DNA of 64,000 bases from Cystobacter fuscus DSM 2262 (GTDB lineage: Bacteria; Myxococcota; Myxococcia; Myxococcales; Myxococcaceae), in NCBI RefSeq assembly GCF_000335475.2, contig NZ_ANAH02000012.1, positions 22,479 through 86,478 on the forward strand, given 5' to 3'. The notes beneath the pieces were generated by a model. That model made no database searches, was not told the origin of the DNA, and was given only the letters and a program-made list of their open reading frames with translations. Shown here piece by piece: positions 16,306 to 26,931 of the stretch; position 1 is the stretch's first letter, and each line of letters starts with the position of its first letter. Both the position numbers and the translations under genes were made by a program.

Positions 16306-18399
16306 ATGAAGAAGGCATTGCTCGCCGCATGTTGTCTCGTGGCGTCCGCTTGCAAGACGGCGGAGCCCGCGCCCACGCCCCCCTCGCCCGCCACGCCCGC
16401 GACGCAGCCCCAGCCCCCCGCCGAGTCCCGCCCGCTCTCCCCGGGTCTGGACCTGGCCGCGATGAACGAGCAGGCCAACCCCTGCGAGGACTTCTACGAG
16501 TTCGCGTGCGGCAACTGGGTGAAGGACACGGAGATTCCCGCGGATCGCCCCCGCTGGTCGCGCGGCTTCGATGCCATCTCGGCGCGCAACGAGGAGATCC
16601 TCCGGGACATCCTCGAGGGCGTGTCCCAGGGCAAGGCGCCCGAGGGGCTCGCCTCCGCGCGGAAGCTGGGGGACTTCTACGGCTCCTGCATGGACGAGGC
16701 GAAGCTGGAGGCGTCGCTGCCGGCGCTCAAGGCGGAGCTGGCGAAGCTGACGGCGAAGAACGCGAAGGAACTGGCGCGGGTGGTGGGCACGCTGCACGCG
16801 CAGAACGTGTTCCCGCTCTTCCGCATGGGCGCCAACACCGACTTCAAGGACGCCAGCCAGATGATCGGCGAGGTGGACCAGGGCGGCCTGGGCCTGCCGG
16901 ACCGGGACTACTATTTGAAGGACGACGAGAAGTCGAAGGCGCTGCGTGATGCCTACACCGAGCACGTGAAGAACACCTTCGTGCTGCTGGGCGAGCCGGC
17001 CGAGACCGCGGCGAAGAGCGCGGCGTCGGTGCTGGAGGTGGAGACGGCGCTCGCCAAGGCGTCGATGTCGCGCGTGGAGCGCCGCGAGCCGAAGAACCTC
17101 TACCACCGCCTGGAGCGCAAGGGCCTGAAGGCGGAGGCGCCGGGCTTCCCGTGGGACGAGTACTTCAAGGCCGCGGGGGCCGGGAGCGTGCAGGCGCTCA
17201 ACGTGTCACACCCGCCGTTCTTCAAGGAAGTGGAGCGGCTGGCGAAGACGATGCCGGCGGCGGCGTGGACGCCGTACCTGACGTGGAACTACGTGTCGAG
17301 CGCGGTGCCGGCGCTGCCCAAGGCCTTCCAGGACGAGCGCTTCCGCTTCTCGCAGAACCTGACGGGCGCGAAGGAGGACGTGGCGCGCTGGAAGAAGTGC
17401 GTGCGCTTCGCCAACATGGCGCTGGGCGAGGCGCTGGCGCAGCCCTTCATCGAGCGCACGTTCGGCGCGGACGGCAAGACGACCACGCTGCAGATGGTGC
17501 AGGAGATCGAGAAGGCCTTCGAGCGCAACCTGGACACCCTGGCGTGGATGGACGCGGCCACGCGCGAGCAGGCGCTGGTGAAGGTGCGCAAGATCGTCAA
17601 CAAGATTGGCTACCCGGACAAGTGGCGGGACTACGGCGCGATGAAGGTGGATCGCGAGTCGTTCCTGCGCTCGATCATGGGGGCGAACGCCTTCGAGCAG
17701 GCGCGGCAGATCGCCAAGATTGGCAAGCCGGTGGACAAGGAGGAGTGGCTGATGTCTCCGCCCACGGTGAACGCCTACTACAACCCGCCCTTCAACGAGA
17801 TCGTCTTCCCGGCGGGCATCCTCCAGCCGCCGTTCTTCGATCGCGAGGCCACGATGCCGGTGAACTTCGGGGCCATGGGCATGGTGGTGGGCCACGAAAT
17901 CACCCACGGCTTCGACGACGAGGGCCGACAGTATGACGCCGAGGGCAACCTGCGCGACTGGTGGACGCCGGCCTCGGACAAGGCCTTCCGCGAGCGCGTG
18001 GCGTGCGTGAAGGAGCAGTACGACAACTACACGGCGATCGACGACGTGAAGTTGAACGGGGCGCTGACGCTGGGCGAGAACGTGGCGGACCTGGGCGGCC
18101 TGAAGCTGGCCCACGCGGCCATGGAGGCCTGGCTGGCGAGGGATGCCGAGGCCGCGAAGAAGGCGGAGGGCTCGCGCTATACGCCCAGCCAGCAGTTCTT
18201 CCTCGGCTACGCGCAGTCCTGGTGCTCGAAGTACCGGGACGCCTACGCGCGGCAGCTCGCGGTGGTGGATCCGCACTCGCCGCCGTACTGGCGGGTGAAC
18301 GGCCCGGTGGGCAACCTGTCCGAGTTCCAGAAGGCCTTCCAGTGCAAGGCGGACGTGAAGATGGTGCGTCCCGCGGCGCAGCGCTGCGAGGTCTGGTAG
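16306..18399 (+). CDS. M13-family zinc metallopeptidase lipoprotein (PepO-like)
   Basis: A 697-residue neprilysin-type endopeptidase. The N-terminus is a lipoprotein signal with a cysteine at ~17 (ASAC), then a Pro/Thr-rich linker to ~45. The zinc site HEITH is H530-H534 and the third ligand is E591 in ENVADLGG. The substrate-binding NAYYNPP motif is near 488, and C-terminal RVNGPVGN and the final ...CEVW are family landmarks. Expected location is the outer membrane or periplasm, where it would cleave short peptides. It is flanked by unrelated genes and its stop is only 22 nt from the convergent radical SAM gene. Confidence 0.93.
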   Translation: MKKALLAACCLVASACKTAEPAPTPPSPATPATQPQPPAESRPLSPGLDLAAMNEQANPCEDFYEFACGNWVKDTEIPADRPRWSRGFDAISARNEEILRDILEGVSQGKAPEGLASARKLGDFYGSCMDEAKLEASLPALKAELAKLTAKNAKELARVVGTLHAQNVFPLFRMGANTDFKDASQMIGEVDQGGLGLPDRDYYLKDDEKSKALRDAYTEHVKNTFVLLGEPAETAAKSAASVLEVETALAKASMSRVERREPKNLYHRLERKGLKAEAPGFPWDEYFKAAGAGSVQALNVSHPPFFKEVERLAKTMPAAAWTPYLTWNYVSSAVPALPKAFQDERFRFSQNLTGAKEDVARWKKCVRFANMALGEALAQPFIERTFGADGKTTTLQMVQEIEKAFERNLDTLAWMDAATREQALVKVRKIVNKIGYPDKWRDYGAMKVDRESFLRSIMGANAFEQARQIAKIGKPVDKEEWLMSPPTVNAYYNPPFNEIVFPAGILQPPFFDREATMPVNFGAMGMVVGHEITHGFDDEGRQYDAEGNLRDWWTPASDKAFRERVACVKEQYDNYTAIDDVKLNGALTLGENVADLGGLKLAHAAMEAWLARDAEAAKKAEGSRYTPSQQFFLGYAQSWCSKYRDAYARQLAVVDPHSPPYWRVNGPVGNLSEFQKAFQCKADVKMVRPAAQRCEVW

Positions 18400-18420
18400 G
18401 CGCTCGGGCGCGTCCGGTGC

Positions 18421-19458
18421 TCAGAAGAAGCTGAGCTGGGTGCCGGACTTCATGGGGCGGCGAAAGGGGCTCTCCTTGTCGCCGTCCACCTCCATGGGCG
18501 CGCTCGTGTTCAGCCCCAAGCGGCGCGCGGTGGAGGAGAAGAGCTGATGGAGGGTGTCGGCGTAGAGGCCCTCCCCCCGCATGCGGACGCGGAAGCGCGG
18601 GTCGTTGAGCTCGCCGCCGCGCGTCTCGCGGATGCGGTGCAGGACGCGCTCGGCGCGCAGGGGGAGCTTCTCGCGCAGCCGCTGCTCGAAGACGCCCTGT
18701 ACGGGGCCGGGCAGGCGCAGCAGGGTGGAGAAGGCCCGGGTGGCGCCCGCCTCCTTCGCCGCGGTGAGCACGCGCACCATGTCCTCGTCGTTGAGCCCGG
18801 GGATGAGGGGGGCGACGGCCACGCACACGGAGATGCCCGCGGAGGCGAGCCGCTCGATGGTGAGCAGGCGCCGGCGGGGTGAGGCCACATAGGGCTCCAT
18901 GGCGTGCGCCACGGCCTCGTCATGGAAGGGGAGGGTGATGGCCACCGTCAGCCTTGCTTTCTGGGCGAGTGTCTGGAGCACGTCCAGGTCGCGCTCGATG
19001 AGGGGCCCCTTGGTGATGATGCCCACGGGGTTGCGGTACTCGGCGCACACCTCCAGGCAGGCGCGCGTGAGGCGGAGCGAGGCCTCGAGGGGCTGGTAGC
19101 AGTCGGTGACGCCACTGAAGGCGACCGTCTCGCCCTTCCAGCTCTTGCGCTCGAAGGCGTCACGCAGGAGCTGCGCGGCGCGGGGCTTCACCACGAGCTT
19201 CGTCTCGAAGTCGGTGCCGGCGCCGAAGCCGAGGTACTCGTGGTAGGGCCGGGCGTAGCAGTACGCGCAGGCATGGAGGCAGCCGCGGTACGGGTTGACG
19301 CTCCAGGTGAAGCCCACGTCGGGGCTGTCGTTGCGTCCGAGCACCTCGCGGCTGTGGTCCTCGAGCACCTCCAGCTTCGTGGGAGGAATCTCCTCCAGGT
19401 ACTCCACGGCGGTGGTGTCCCAGGGGTTGGGCGGATTGGAGACGGGACGCGGCTTCAC
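18421..19458 (-). CDS. PA0069/Rv2578c-family radical SAM protein
   Basis: A 345-residue radical SAM enzyme with the 4Fe-4S triad C60, C64, C67 in CLHACAYC. The stretches NPYRGCLHACAYCYARPYHEY and GVTDCYQPLEA (positions ~55-75 and ~115-125) are characteristic of the spore-photoproduct-lyase-like PA0069 family. Substrate is unknown; a DNA-lesion role has been suggested for relatives only by similarity. Length is normal. It converges on the M13 peptidase gene. Confidence 0.88.
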   Translation of the reverse strand: MKPRPVSNPPNPWDTTAVEYLEEIPPTKLEVLEDHSREVLGRNDSPDVGFTWSVNPYRGCLHACAYCYARPYHEYLGFGAGTDFETKLVVKPRAAQLLRDAFERKSWKGETVAFSGVTDCYQPLEASLRLTRACLEVCAEYRNPVGIITKGPLIERDLDVLQTLAQKARLTVAITLPFHDEAVAHAMEPYVASPRRRLLTIERLASAGISVCVAVAPLIPGLNDEDMVRVLTAAKEAGATRAFSTLLRLPGPVQGVFEQRLREKLPLRAERVLHRIRETRGGELNDPRFRVRMRGEGLYADTLHQLFSSTARRLGLNTSAPMEVDGDKESPFRRPMKSGTQLSFF

Positions 19459-19516
19459 CCACTCAGGGTGGGTCTGAAAGGACGTTCAGTCAAGTAGGCT
19501 CGTGGCCCCAAAAGGC

Positions 19517-19565
19517 GAAGGGCCTGGAACCTCTGGAGGACTTCTCCAGGAGTTCCAGGCCCTTC
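19517..19565 (-). terminator. Long hairpin 3' of tRNA-Gly
   Basis: A perfect 14-bp stem, 19517-19530 with 19552-19565 (GAAGGGCCTGGAAC and its complement), encloses a smaller CTGGAG/CTCCAG hairpin. On the minus strand it begins 2 nt after the tRNA and is followed by CGCCTTTTGGGG, so it probably ends the tRNA transcript. Confidence 0.75.
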
Positions 19566-19567
19566 AG

Positions 19568-19640
19568 AGCGGCGGACCGGGTTCGAACCGGCGACCCCGA
19601 GCTTGGGAAGCTCGTGCTCTACCAGCTGAGCTACCACCGC
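19568..19640 (-). tRNA. tRNA-Gly (anticodon CCC)
   Basis: 73 nt on the minus strand. The acceptor stem GCGGTGG pairs with CCGCCGC, with T as discriminator. The D arm contains AGCTCAGCTGGTAGAGC. The anticodon stem CGAGC/GCTCG holds the loop TTCCCAA, giving anticodon CCC for codon GGG. The T arm carries GGTTCGAACCC. CCA is not encoded. Confidence 0.95.
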
Positions 19641-19706
19641 GCGGCGAGCGAGGAGGAAAGTAGAAGGCCCACCGCTGCTTGTCAACGAGAAGTCTCGCGG
19701 GCGGAG

Positions 19707-21623
19707 CTACTCGCCCTCCTCGACAGTGAGTTGGTAGGCATCCTGGAAGTTGGCCTCGCGGTTGCGCGCGTCGCGCACCTCCAGCACGTAGACGTCGGGC
19801 TCGGCGCTGTAGCGGATGGTCTCGGCCTGATCGCCCTTGGCCCGGTCGGACGTCTGCACGAGCGACAGCTTGCCGTCCTCGCCCAGGCGGTGCAGGTACA
19901 GGCCCACGTCCACCTTGAGGATGCCCAAGAGCGTGGCCCGGATGGGCGTGCGCACCGGCCGGTCCGACAAGTCCAACCGGTAGTAGTCCACGTCCTTGAG
20001 CGGATAGACGGTGCCCCGCACTGCCTTGCCGAGGGTGAGTTCGGTGGCGCGGTCCGCGCTGTTGTTCGGCTCACGCTCCTGGCTGCCATCGTCGGGCACG
20101 GTGGTGATGGAGATGCGGTAGGGCTGCTCCGCGTTCTCGTAGTCGCGCACCCACTTGCCATCCTGCTTGCGCGAGGCCCCCTGCACCCGGAAGTAGCAGG
20201 TGCCGCTGCAGGCCACGTTGTTGAGGCGCTCGGGCTCCTTGATGGCGCCATCGTTGGCGCGCTGGAGCACCGTCTCCTTCTGACCCTCGCCCTCGGGGGG
20301 TTGGATGACGGACAGTTCCACGTCCACGCGCTCCACGCCCGACAGCTCCACCCGGGCGAGCACCGGCTCGGCCGTCTTCAGGACGAAGTGGTCCACGTCG
20401 CCCTTGGGCGAGAGGAAGCCCTCCTTGTAGCCCGCGAGCGGCAGGGCCGTGGCCTTGTACAACTCGTCATTGGGCTCCAGCTCCGCGTTGGCCCCGGCTT
20501 CCTCCAGGGTCACCGTGAGCGAGTAGGCCTTCTCGGTGTTGAAGCCCCGCTTCGCGTCCTTGCCCGTCCCACTCCAGCCGCTCTTCACGACCAGGTACAC
20601 CACGCGATCGGTCGCCCGGGCGCCCACGTTGCGCAGCGACAGGCCCTCCCCCTCGACGCTCTTGGTGGTGAACAGCGGAGCCTCGGCGGCCGTGAGGACC
20701 GACAGCTCCGTGCGCACGCCCTCCACTCCCACCAGATCGATCTTCAGCGCCACCGCGGGAGGCTCTTCCGGCACGGGGGCGGGCTGATTCGGCAGGGGGA
20801 CGGGAATGGGGACCTGGAGCGGCTCGCTCGGCGGGGGCTCCTGCTGGGCGGTGGCGGACGGGTCCTGGTCCGAGGGCTCCGCGGGCTGTCCCGGAGCGGG
20901 CTCGGTGGGCGGCTCGCTGGGAGCGCCGGGCGGGGGCGCCGCCGGGGCGGCCGTGGGCGTGCTTCCGGCGTCGTTCGCGTCCGGGGCGGCGGGGGCCGGG
21001 GCGGCGGGGGCCTGGGCCGTCTCGGGCAGCTCCAGCCGGTACCAGTCCTCGTCTCCCGCGTGGCCGATGAAGCCGGCCACCGTCTGGCCCAGCTGCAGGG
21101 GCGTGGCGTCCACGGCCCGATCATTGGGCTCGCGCTCCACGCCGTCCTCGGGGACGTGGTAGCGCACCTCGAGGGTGTAGGCGCCGCCCGTGCCCTTGCG
21201 GGCCGAGGCCACGCGCACCCACCGCTCGCCCTCGACGAAGAGGTTGGGGTAGCGCTCGGGCTTGCCCACCCCGGCGCTGTTGAGGTTGGCGCTGCGCACG
21301 CCGGGCGCGTCGTACACCTCGAGCACCACGTCTCCGCCGGGAATGCCGGAGACGCTCACGTCCGCCACGCGCGGGGTGCTCGGGGCGAGCCGGTACCAGT
21401 CCTCATCGGGCTTGGATGGATCCGCGCCGAGGCTGGCGCTCACCGTCGCGTCGCGGGCGAGGGTGATCGCCTGCTCGGGCCGATCATCGGGTTCCTTCTC
21501 CTCGAGCTGATCGGGCCCGGTGACCACGGGACCCGCGTCGGGAACCGAAACCTCCTTGTTCGAGCAGCCATTCGGGCAGCCGGCCAGCAACAGGCACAGC
21601 CACACCCCACCCAGACGTCGCAT
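19707..21623 (-). CDS. PPC-domain repeat lipoprotein
   Basis: A 638-residue lipoprotein with signal and lipobox LLAGC at residues ~12-16; ATG 21623 is chosen over 21641 because it starts directly at the signal. It has four repeats of the pre-peptidase C-terminal type, each opening with an acidic E-P-[DN]-[DN] motif (KEPDD, REPND, LEPND, REPNN) and containing a DxDxYRL or DVDHF strand. A ~100-residue Pro/Ala/Glu-rich linker separates repeats two and three. There is no peptidase domain, so the protein is probably a surface or periplasmic binding or structural module. Function unknown. Confidence 0.75.
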   Translation of the reverse strand: MRRLGGVWLCLLLAGCPNGCSNKEVSVPDAGPVVTGPDQLEEKEPDDRPEQAITLARDATVSASLGADPSKPDEDWYRLAPSTPRVADVSVSGIPGGDVVLEVYDAPGVRSANLNSAGVGKPERYPNLFVEGERWVRVASARKGTGGAYTLEVRYHVPEDGVEREPNDRAVDATPLQLGQTVAGFIGHAGDEDWYRLELPETAQAPAAPAPAAPDANDAGSTPTAAPAAPPPGAPSEPPTEPAPGQPAEPSDQDPSATAQQEPPPSEPLQVPIPVPLPNQPAPVPEEPPAVALKIDLVGVEGVRTELSVLTAAEAPLFTTKSVEGEGLSLRNVGARATDRVVYLVVKSGWSGTGKDAKRGFNTEKAYSLTVTLEEAGANAELEPNDELYKATALPLAGYKEGFLSPKGDVDHFVLKTAEPVLARVELSGVERVDVELSVIQPPEGEGQKETVLQRANDGAIKEPERLNNVACSGTCYFRVQGASRKQDGKWVRDYENAEQPYRISITTVPDDGSQEREPNNSADRATELTLGKAVRGTVYPLKDVDYYRLDLSDRPVRTPIRATLLGILKVDVGLYLHRLGEDGKLSLVQTSDRAKGDQAETIRYSAEPDVYVLEVRDARNREANFQDAYQLTVEEGE

Positions 21624-21814
21624 TCCGTTCCCTCTTGGCATTCGCCCGCCTACTCAATCCCCTGGTGGCCGGGTGTCAAGGTCCGCCAACAGGCGGGCTG
21701 ACGCTTTCATCCCGGCGGAGGGACGAGTGAAGACACGAGGGGTCGTTTTCGGGCCCGTCGGGTGGACGGGAGCCCGGTGGGGCGGGACGGAACGGGGGCC
21801 GAAGCGCGAGGGGC

Positions 21815-22204
21815 TCAGCCGGCGGCGGTCTTCCTCTTGGCGTTGAAGTGCCGGAAGAAGTCGATGATTTCCTGCTCGGCGACCTTGGCGTCGGTGGCGT
21901 CGGCGAACTCCGACTCGAGGAACATGCCGCCACACGACTCGCAGGTGTCGTAGCTCAGCGGATGCTGACGGTCTCCGCCGTCGACCCGGACGAGATCCAC
22001 CTGGCACTCGGGGCACTGGCCCGTGAGCGCATTCGCGTCGACCTTGCCTCCCTGGCTCTCGAGCCCAGGCAGGTTGTTGTGGAGCAGGATCCGGTTGAGA
22101 TCCGCGACGTCAATCCAGAGGCCGCCGCAATCTCCACACTTGCGCAACGTCTCGTGGTCCCCTTCGAGATCAACCATCTCGACGCTGCAACCGGGGCAAT
22201 TCAT
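21815..22204 (-). CDS. Double zinc-ribbon (TFIIB-type) protein
   Basis: A 129-residue protein with two zf-TFIIB units: C3/C6 with C23/C26 (MNCPGC and KCGDCGGLWID), and a second pair in the middle (QCPECQVDLV with TCESCGGMFLE). Each ends with the G-G-[LM]-[WF] feature of the family. The C-terminus is short and charged (FRHFNAKRKTAAG). These proteins are common small cytoplasmic proteins of unknown function. It lies downstream of murA on the same strand, with a 166-bp gap, so it is probably transcribed separately. Confidence 0.85.
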   Translation of the reverse strand: MNCPGCSVEMVDLEGDHETLRKCGDCGGLWIDVADLNRILLHNNLPGLESQGGKVDANALTGQCPECQVDLVRVDGGDRQHPLSYDTCESCGGMFLESEFADATDAKVAEQEIIDFFRHFNAKRKTAAG

Positions 22205-22370
22205 GGGGTGGATCTTTCTCCTGTTGGGGGAGCCGAGCTCCCGTGGGGTGCGGTCCGGGTCACGGCTTGCCCCCGGGCGTTCACGGAATGATAGGTCGCA
22301 TGATTTTTCAGATGCAACCCAACCCCCGCATTGTGTTCACGCACCCAACCCTCGGACCACCCCCCGGGGC

Positions 22371-23636
22371 TCAGGCCTTGACGCGGACGATGTCGGCCCC
22401 CAGGTCACGCAGCTTGCGCTCCAAGCGCTCGTAGCCTCGATCCAGGTGGTAGATGCGCTGGACCTCGGTCTTGCCCTCGGCCCGGAGACCGGCCAGGACC
22501 AGCGAGGCACTGGCTCTCAGGTCGGTGGCCATGACGGGGGCGCCCGAGAGGGAGCGCACCCCCTTCACCACCGCCGTATGCCCCTGGATGGTGATGTCGG
22601 CTCCCATGCGGTGCAGTTCCGGCACGTGCATGAAGCGGTTCTCGAAGATGCGCTCGGAGATGACCGAGGTGCCGTTGGCCACCGTCATCAACCCCATGAG
22701 CTGGGCCTGCATGTCCGTGGGGAAGCCCGGGTGCTCGGCCGTCTTCACGTCCACCGATTGGATGACCGGGGGAGCCTTCACCCGGATTCCCCCCTCCTCG
22801 GTCGTCACGGTGCAGCCCGTCTCGCGCAGCTTGAGGATGATGGGCTCCATGTGCTCGGGCACCACGCGCCGCACCAGCACGTCACCGCCAGTGATAGCGG
22901 CGGCCACCATGAGCGTGCCCGCCTCGATGCGATCCGGGAGGATGGCGTGCTCCACGGGGTTGAGCCCGTCCACCCCGTCGATGGTGATGACGGAGGTGCC
23001 CGCGCCCTGGATGCGCGCTCCCATCTTGTTGAGCACCCGGGCGAGCTCCTCCACCTCGGGCTCGCGCGCGCAGTTCTCCAGCACGCTGCGGCCCTGGGCG
23101 AGCACCGCCGCCATCATCACGTTCTCCGTGCCCGTCACGGTGATGACGTCGAAGTTGACGGTGCCGCCGCGCAGGCGCTTCGCCGTCGCCTCGACATAGC
23201 CCTCGGTGAGGTGGATGTCCGCGCCCAGGGCCTTGAGGCCCTTGAGGTGCTGATCGATGGGGCGCGCCCCGATGGCACACCCACCCGGCATGGACACGCG
23301 CGCCCGGCCGAAGCGGGCCACCAGCGGGCCGAGCACCAGCACCGAGGCGCGCATCGTCTTCACCAGGTCATACGGCGCCTCGGGGTGGATGGGCCCCTCG
23401 ATGGCCACCTCGCACACGTCCGAGCGCTCGCCCGTCAGCCGCGCCGTGCCACAGCCCATGGTGCCGAGCACCTTGAGCATGGTCGTCACGTCCGCCAGGT
23501 CCGGCACGTTGCGGTAGACGCTCCTGCCGTCCGCGAGCAGCGCCGAGGCGAGGATGGGCAGCGCGGCGTTCTTCGCACCCGACACGGTCACCTCACCCTT
23601 GAGGGGGTGACCACCCTTCACGACGATCTTGTCCAT
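22371..23636 (-). CDS. murA: UDP-N-acetylglucosamine 1-carboxyvinyltransferase
   Basis: A 421-residue EPSP-synthase-fold enzyme that transfers enolpyruvate from PEP to UDP-GlcNAc, the first committed step of peptidoglycan synthesis. The N-terminal [10 protein letters not shown] motif carries the conserved Lys-Asn pair. The catalytic cysteine is C120 in [10 protein letters not shown], the residue targeted by fosfomycin. The DRIEAGT stretch is present near residue 234. It lies 12 nt downstream of prmC and probably belongs to a prfA-prmC-murA transcript. Length is standard. Confidence 0.96.
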   Translation of the reverse strand: MDKIVVKGGHPLKGEVTVSGAKNAALPILASALLADGRSVYRNVPDLADVTTMLKVLGTMGCGTARLTGERSDVCEVAIEGPIHPEAPYDLVKTMRASVLVLGPLVARFGRARVSMPGGCAIGARPIDQHLKGLKALGADIHLTEGYVEATAKRLRGGTVNFDVITVTGTENVMMAAVLAQGRSVLENCAREPEVEELARVLNKMGARIQGAGTSVITIDGVDGLNPVEHAILPDRIEAGTLMVAAAITGGDVLVRRVVPEHMEPIILKLRETGCTVTTEEGGIRVKAPPVIQSVDVKTAEHPGFPTDMQAQLMGLMTVANGTSVISERIFENRFMHVPELHRMGADITIQGHTAVVKGVRSLSGAPVMATDLRASASLVLAGLRAEGKTEVQRIYHLDRGYERLERKLRDLGADIVRVKA

Positions 23637-23648
23637 CTGTCCCGTCTC

Positions 23649-24526
23649 TCACCCCCGTGGCTGGTTGGCCACGGGTTGTGTCCCGAAAGCGAGGCGCTCC
23701 CGCCGCTCCAGATCCTTCTCCACCCGCGCGTTCTCGTAGCCCGCGGCCTGGAGGAGGGCCTGAACGGCGGGGCCCTGTGTTTCGCCGATTTCCATTGCAA
23801 GCAGCCCGCCAGGCACGAGGACACGGCGGGCCCCCTGGATCACCTGACGCAGCAGCGCGAGCCCATCCGGCCCCCCGTCGAGCGCCATCCGGGGCTCGCG
23901 GCGCACCTCGGCGGACAGGCCCGGAATCTCGCCCGAGGCGATGTAGGGCGGATTGGACACCACCACCTGGAAGCGGGCGTCCGGGGGCAGGGGGGTGTAG
24001 AGGCTGCCGTGCAGCACACTCACCCGGTCCGCCACGCCCAGGGCCTGGGAGTTCTCCCGCGCGAGCGCGCAGGCGTCCGGGGACAGGTCCGTGGCGAGCA
24101 CGGTGGCCTGGGGCCGCTCGGCCGCGAGACTGATGGCGATGCAGCCCGAGCCCGTGCACACGTCCAGCGCGGTGCCGGGGCCGTCCTTGGGCAGCGCGTG
24201 CAGGGCGGCCTCCACCAGCAGCTCCGTCTCGGGCCGGGGGATGAGCACGCGCGCGTCCACCTTGAAGGGGCGGTTGTAGAACTCGCGCACGCCGGTGAGG
24301 TACTGGGTGGGCTCGCCCGCCATGCGCCGCGCGATGAGCGCCTTGAAGGCGGCGAGCTCCTCCTTGTCCAGCGGCCGGTCCAGGTCCACGTACAGGCGCA
24401 CCCGGGTCGTCTTGAGCACGTGGGCGAGCAGCACCTCGGTGGTGAGCCGGGGCGCGTCCACGCCCTTCTTCTCGAAGTGCTGCGTCGTCCAGGTGAGGAC
24501 CCGGCGGATGGTCCAGATCTCCTCGC

Positions 24527-24530
<4 letters not shown>
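23649..24530 (-). CDS. prmC: Release factor glutamine methyltransferase
   Basis: A 293-residue class I SAM-dependent methyltransferase (HemK/PrmC). It methylates the glutamine of the GGQ motif in release factors. The SAM-binding motif is [13 protein letters not shown] and the diagnostic catalytic motif is NPPY ([10 protein letters not shown]). An N-terminal helical domain (~1-80) recognises the release factor. Its start overlaps the stop of prfA by 4 nt (ATGA), which couples it to its substrate gene, a common arrangement. Confidence 0.95.
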
Positions 24531-25618
<1,088 letters not shown>

Positions 25619-25773
25619 CGGTGTGGGCTCGGGGTTGTGCCCCGTTGTCTGGCCCCTGGCAAGGCCGGACGGGGCCAAGAAATTCCGTGGACTTCCAGTC
25701 CCAGAGCGTGAAAAAAGGGCGGTTCGCCGCCTTTCCGTGCGGCTCCATTCCGCCGAAACGGAGTACCAAGAAG

Positions 25774-25878
25774 ATGCCTGCCCAGAAGGGAAACCGCAGC
25801 AAGAAGAAGCTGTCCAACCGCGCTGGTTCGAAGAAGGCGGCCCTCAAGCGCCGCCGCGCCCGCGAGCGCCGCAAGTAG
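25774..25878 (+). CDS. 34-residue highly basic protein
   Basis: A tiny ORF (ATG 25774, TAG 25876-25878) whose product is about half Lys/Arg and ends in [12 protein letters not shown]. It has no hydrophobic segment. The composition suggests RNA or ribosome association, as in very short ribosomal proteins, but I cannot assign it to a known one. A hairpin terminator starts 13 nt after the stop, and the gene stands alone between divergent prfA and a TPR gene. It could be spurious, yet the codon pattern and terminator support it. Confidence 0.6.
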   Translation: MPAQKGNRSKKKLSNRAGSKKAALKRRRARERRK

Positions 25879-25890
25879 TTCGCCGTACGC

Positions 25891-25913
25891 CTCCTCCCCT
25901 GGTCCGAAGGGGA
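25891..25913 (+). terminator. Hairpin after the small basic protein gene
   Basis: 8-bp perfect stem CCTCCCCT (25891-25898) with AGGGGAGG (25906-25913), 7-nt loop, 13 nt after the stop codon. No clear U-tract. Confidence 0.55.
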
Positions 25914-26063
25914 GGGGGCAAGCCTTCCCCACCCCGCGCGCTGGATCCCTGGGGAGCTGGTCATTAGGTCTTCCCAGGATAGGACCCTCCGGGCACTTGC
26001 CGGGAGGGATGGCTCTTGCTTGCGCCGTGAAAGTGGCGGCGCGTAGATTGATTTCGCGAGTTC

Positions 26064-26879
26064 ATGGCCCGGGAAAAGGACAACATCGCTCTCTCCGACG
26101 AGCACAACTCACGTGGCATCGAGTTGGCGGATCGCGGGTGGCTGGACGAGGCCATCAAGGAGTTCAAGAAGGCGATCGATCTCGATCCCGACTCCGCTCA
26201 CGCCCACGACAACCTCGCCACCGTCTACGCGGAGAAGAAGCTCTATCGCGAGGCGCTGGGCGAGTACCTCACCGCGCTGAAGCTGGAGCCGGAAAGCCCC
26301 ACCGCGCACTACAACCTCGCCTGCTTCCTCTCCACGCACGCCGACGAGATGGCGGTGGTGGAGTACCGCGAGGCGATCGAGCTGGATCCGGAGTACCCGG
26401 ACGCGCACCTCAACCTGGGCCTCACCTACGCGGACCAGGGGCGCATCGAGGAGGCCATGCGCGAGTTGCAGACGGCCATCGAGCTGGAGCCCCAGGACGC
26501 CTTCCCCCGGCACGAGCTCGCCGCGCTGCTGATGGACGAGGGGGATTACCGCTCGGCCATCACCCAGCTCAAGGAAGTGGTGCGGCTGGAGGCCGACAAC
26601 TTCGAGGCGCACCTGGACCTGGGCATCTGCTACGCCCAGAAGGGCTTCTACGCCGAGGCGGAGCGCTCCTACGAGAAGGCGAGCGCGCTCAACGCGGAGG
26701 ACTTGCTGCTCAACTACAACCTGGCCGCGCTCTACGCGCTCTGGGGCCGCCGGGCCGATGCGTTGACCTTCCTGCAAAAGGCCGTGGCGGCCGATCGCAC
26801 GAAGGTTCAGGGTTGGCTCGCCACGGATACGATGTTCGACTCGTTGAAGAGCGATCCCGGGTTCGAGGCGCTCTTCTGA
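26064..26879 (+). CDS. TPR protein
   Basis: A 271-residue protein with about seven consecutive TPR units in which the A and B helices are regular (EAIKEFKKAIDLDPDSAHAHDNLA, then EAMRELQTAIELEPQD at ~30-55 and ~132-147). There is no signal peptide, so a cytoplasmic scaffold is expected. The ribosome site upstream of ATG 26064 is weak. It is followed 52 nt later by the CorC/HlyC-type membrane protein gene on the same strand. No partner can be deduced. Confidence 0.85.
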   Translation: MAREKDNIALSDEHNSRGIELADRGWLDEAIKEFKKAIDLDPDSAHAHDNLATVYAEKKLYREALGEYLTALKLEPESPTAHYNLACFLSTHADEMAVVEYREAIELDPEYPDAHLNLGLTYADQGRIEEAMRELQTAIELEPQDAFPRHELAALLMDEGDYRSAITQLKEVVRLEADNFEAHLDLGICYAQKGFYAEAERSYEKASALNAEDLLLNYNLAALYALWGRRADALTFLQKAVAADRTKVQGWLATDTMFDSLKSDPGFEALF

Positions 26880-26931
26880 GCCCTCCCGCGAGCCCTCTCC
26901 AGGGCTCTTCTTCGAGCCCCTGAGTCCCACC

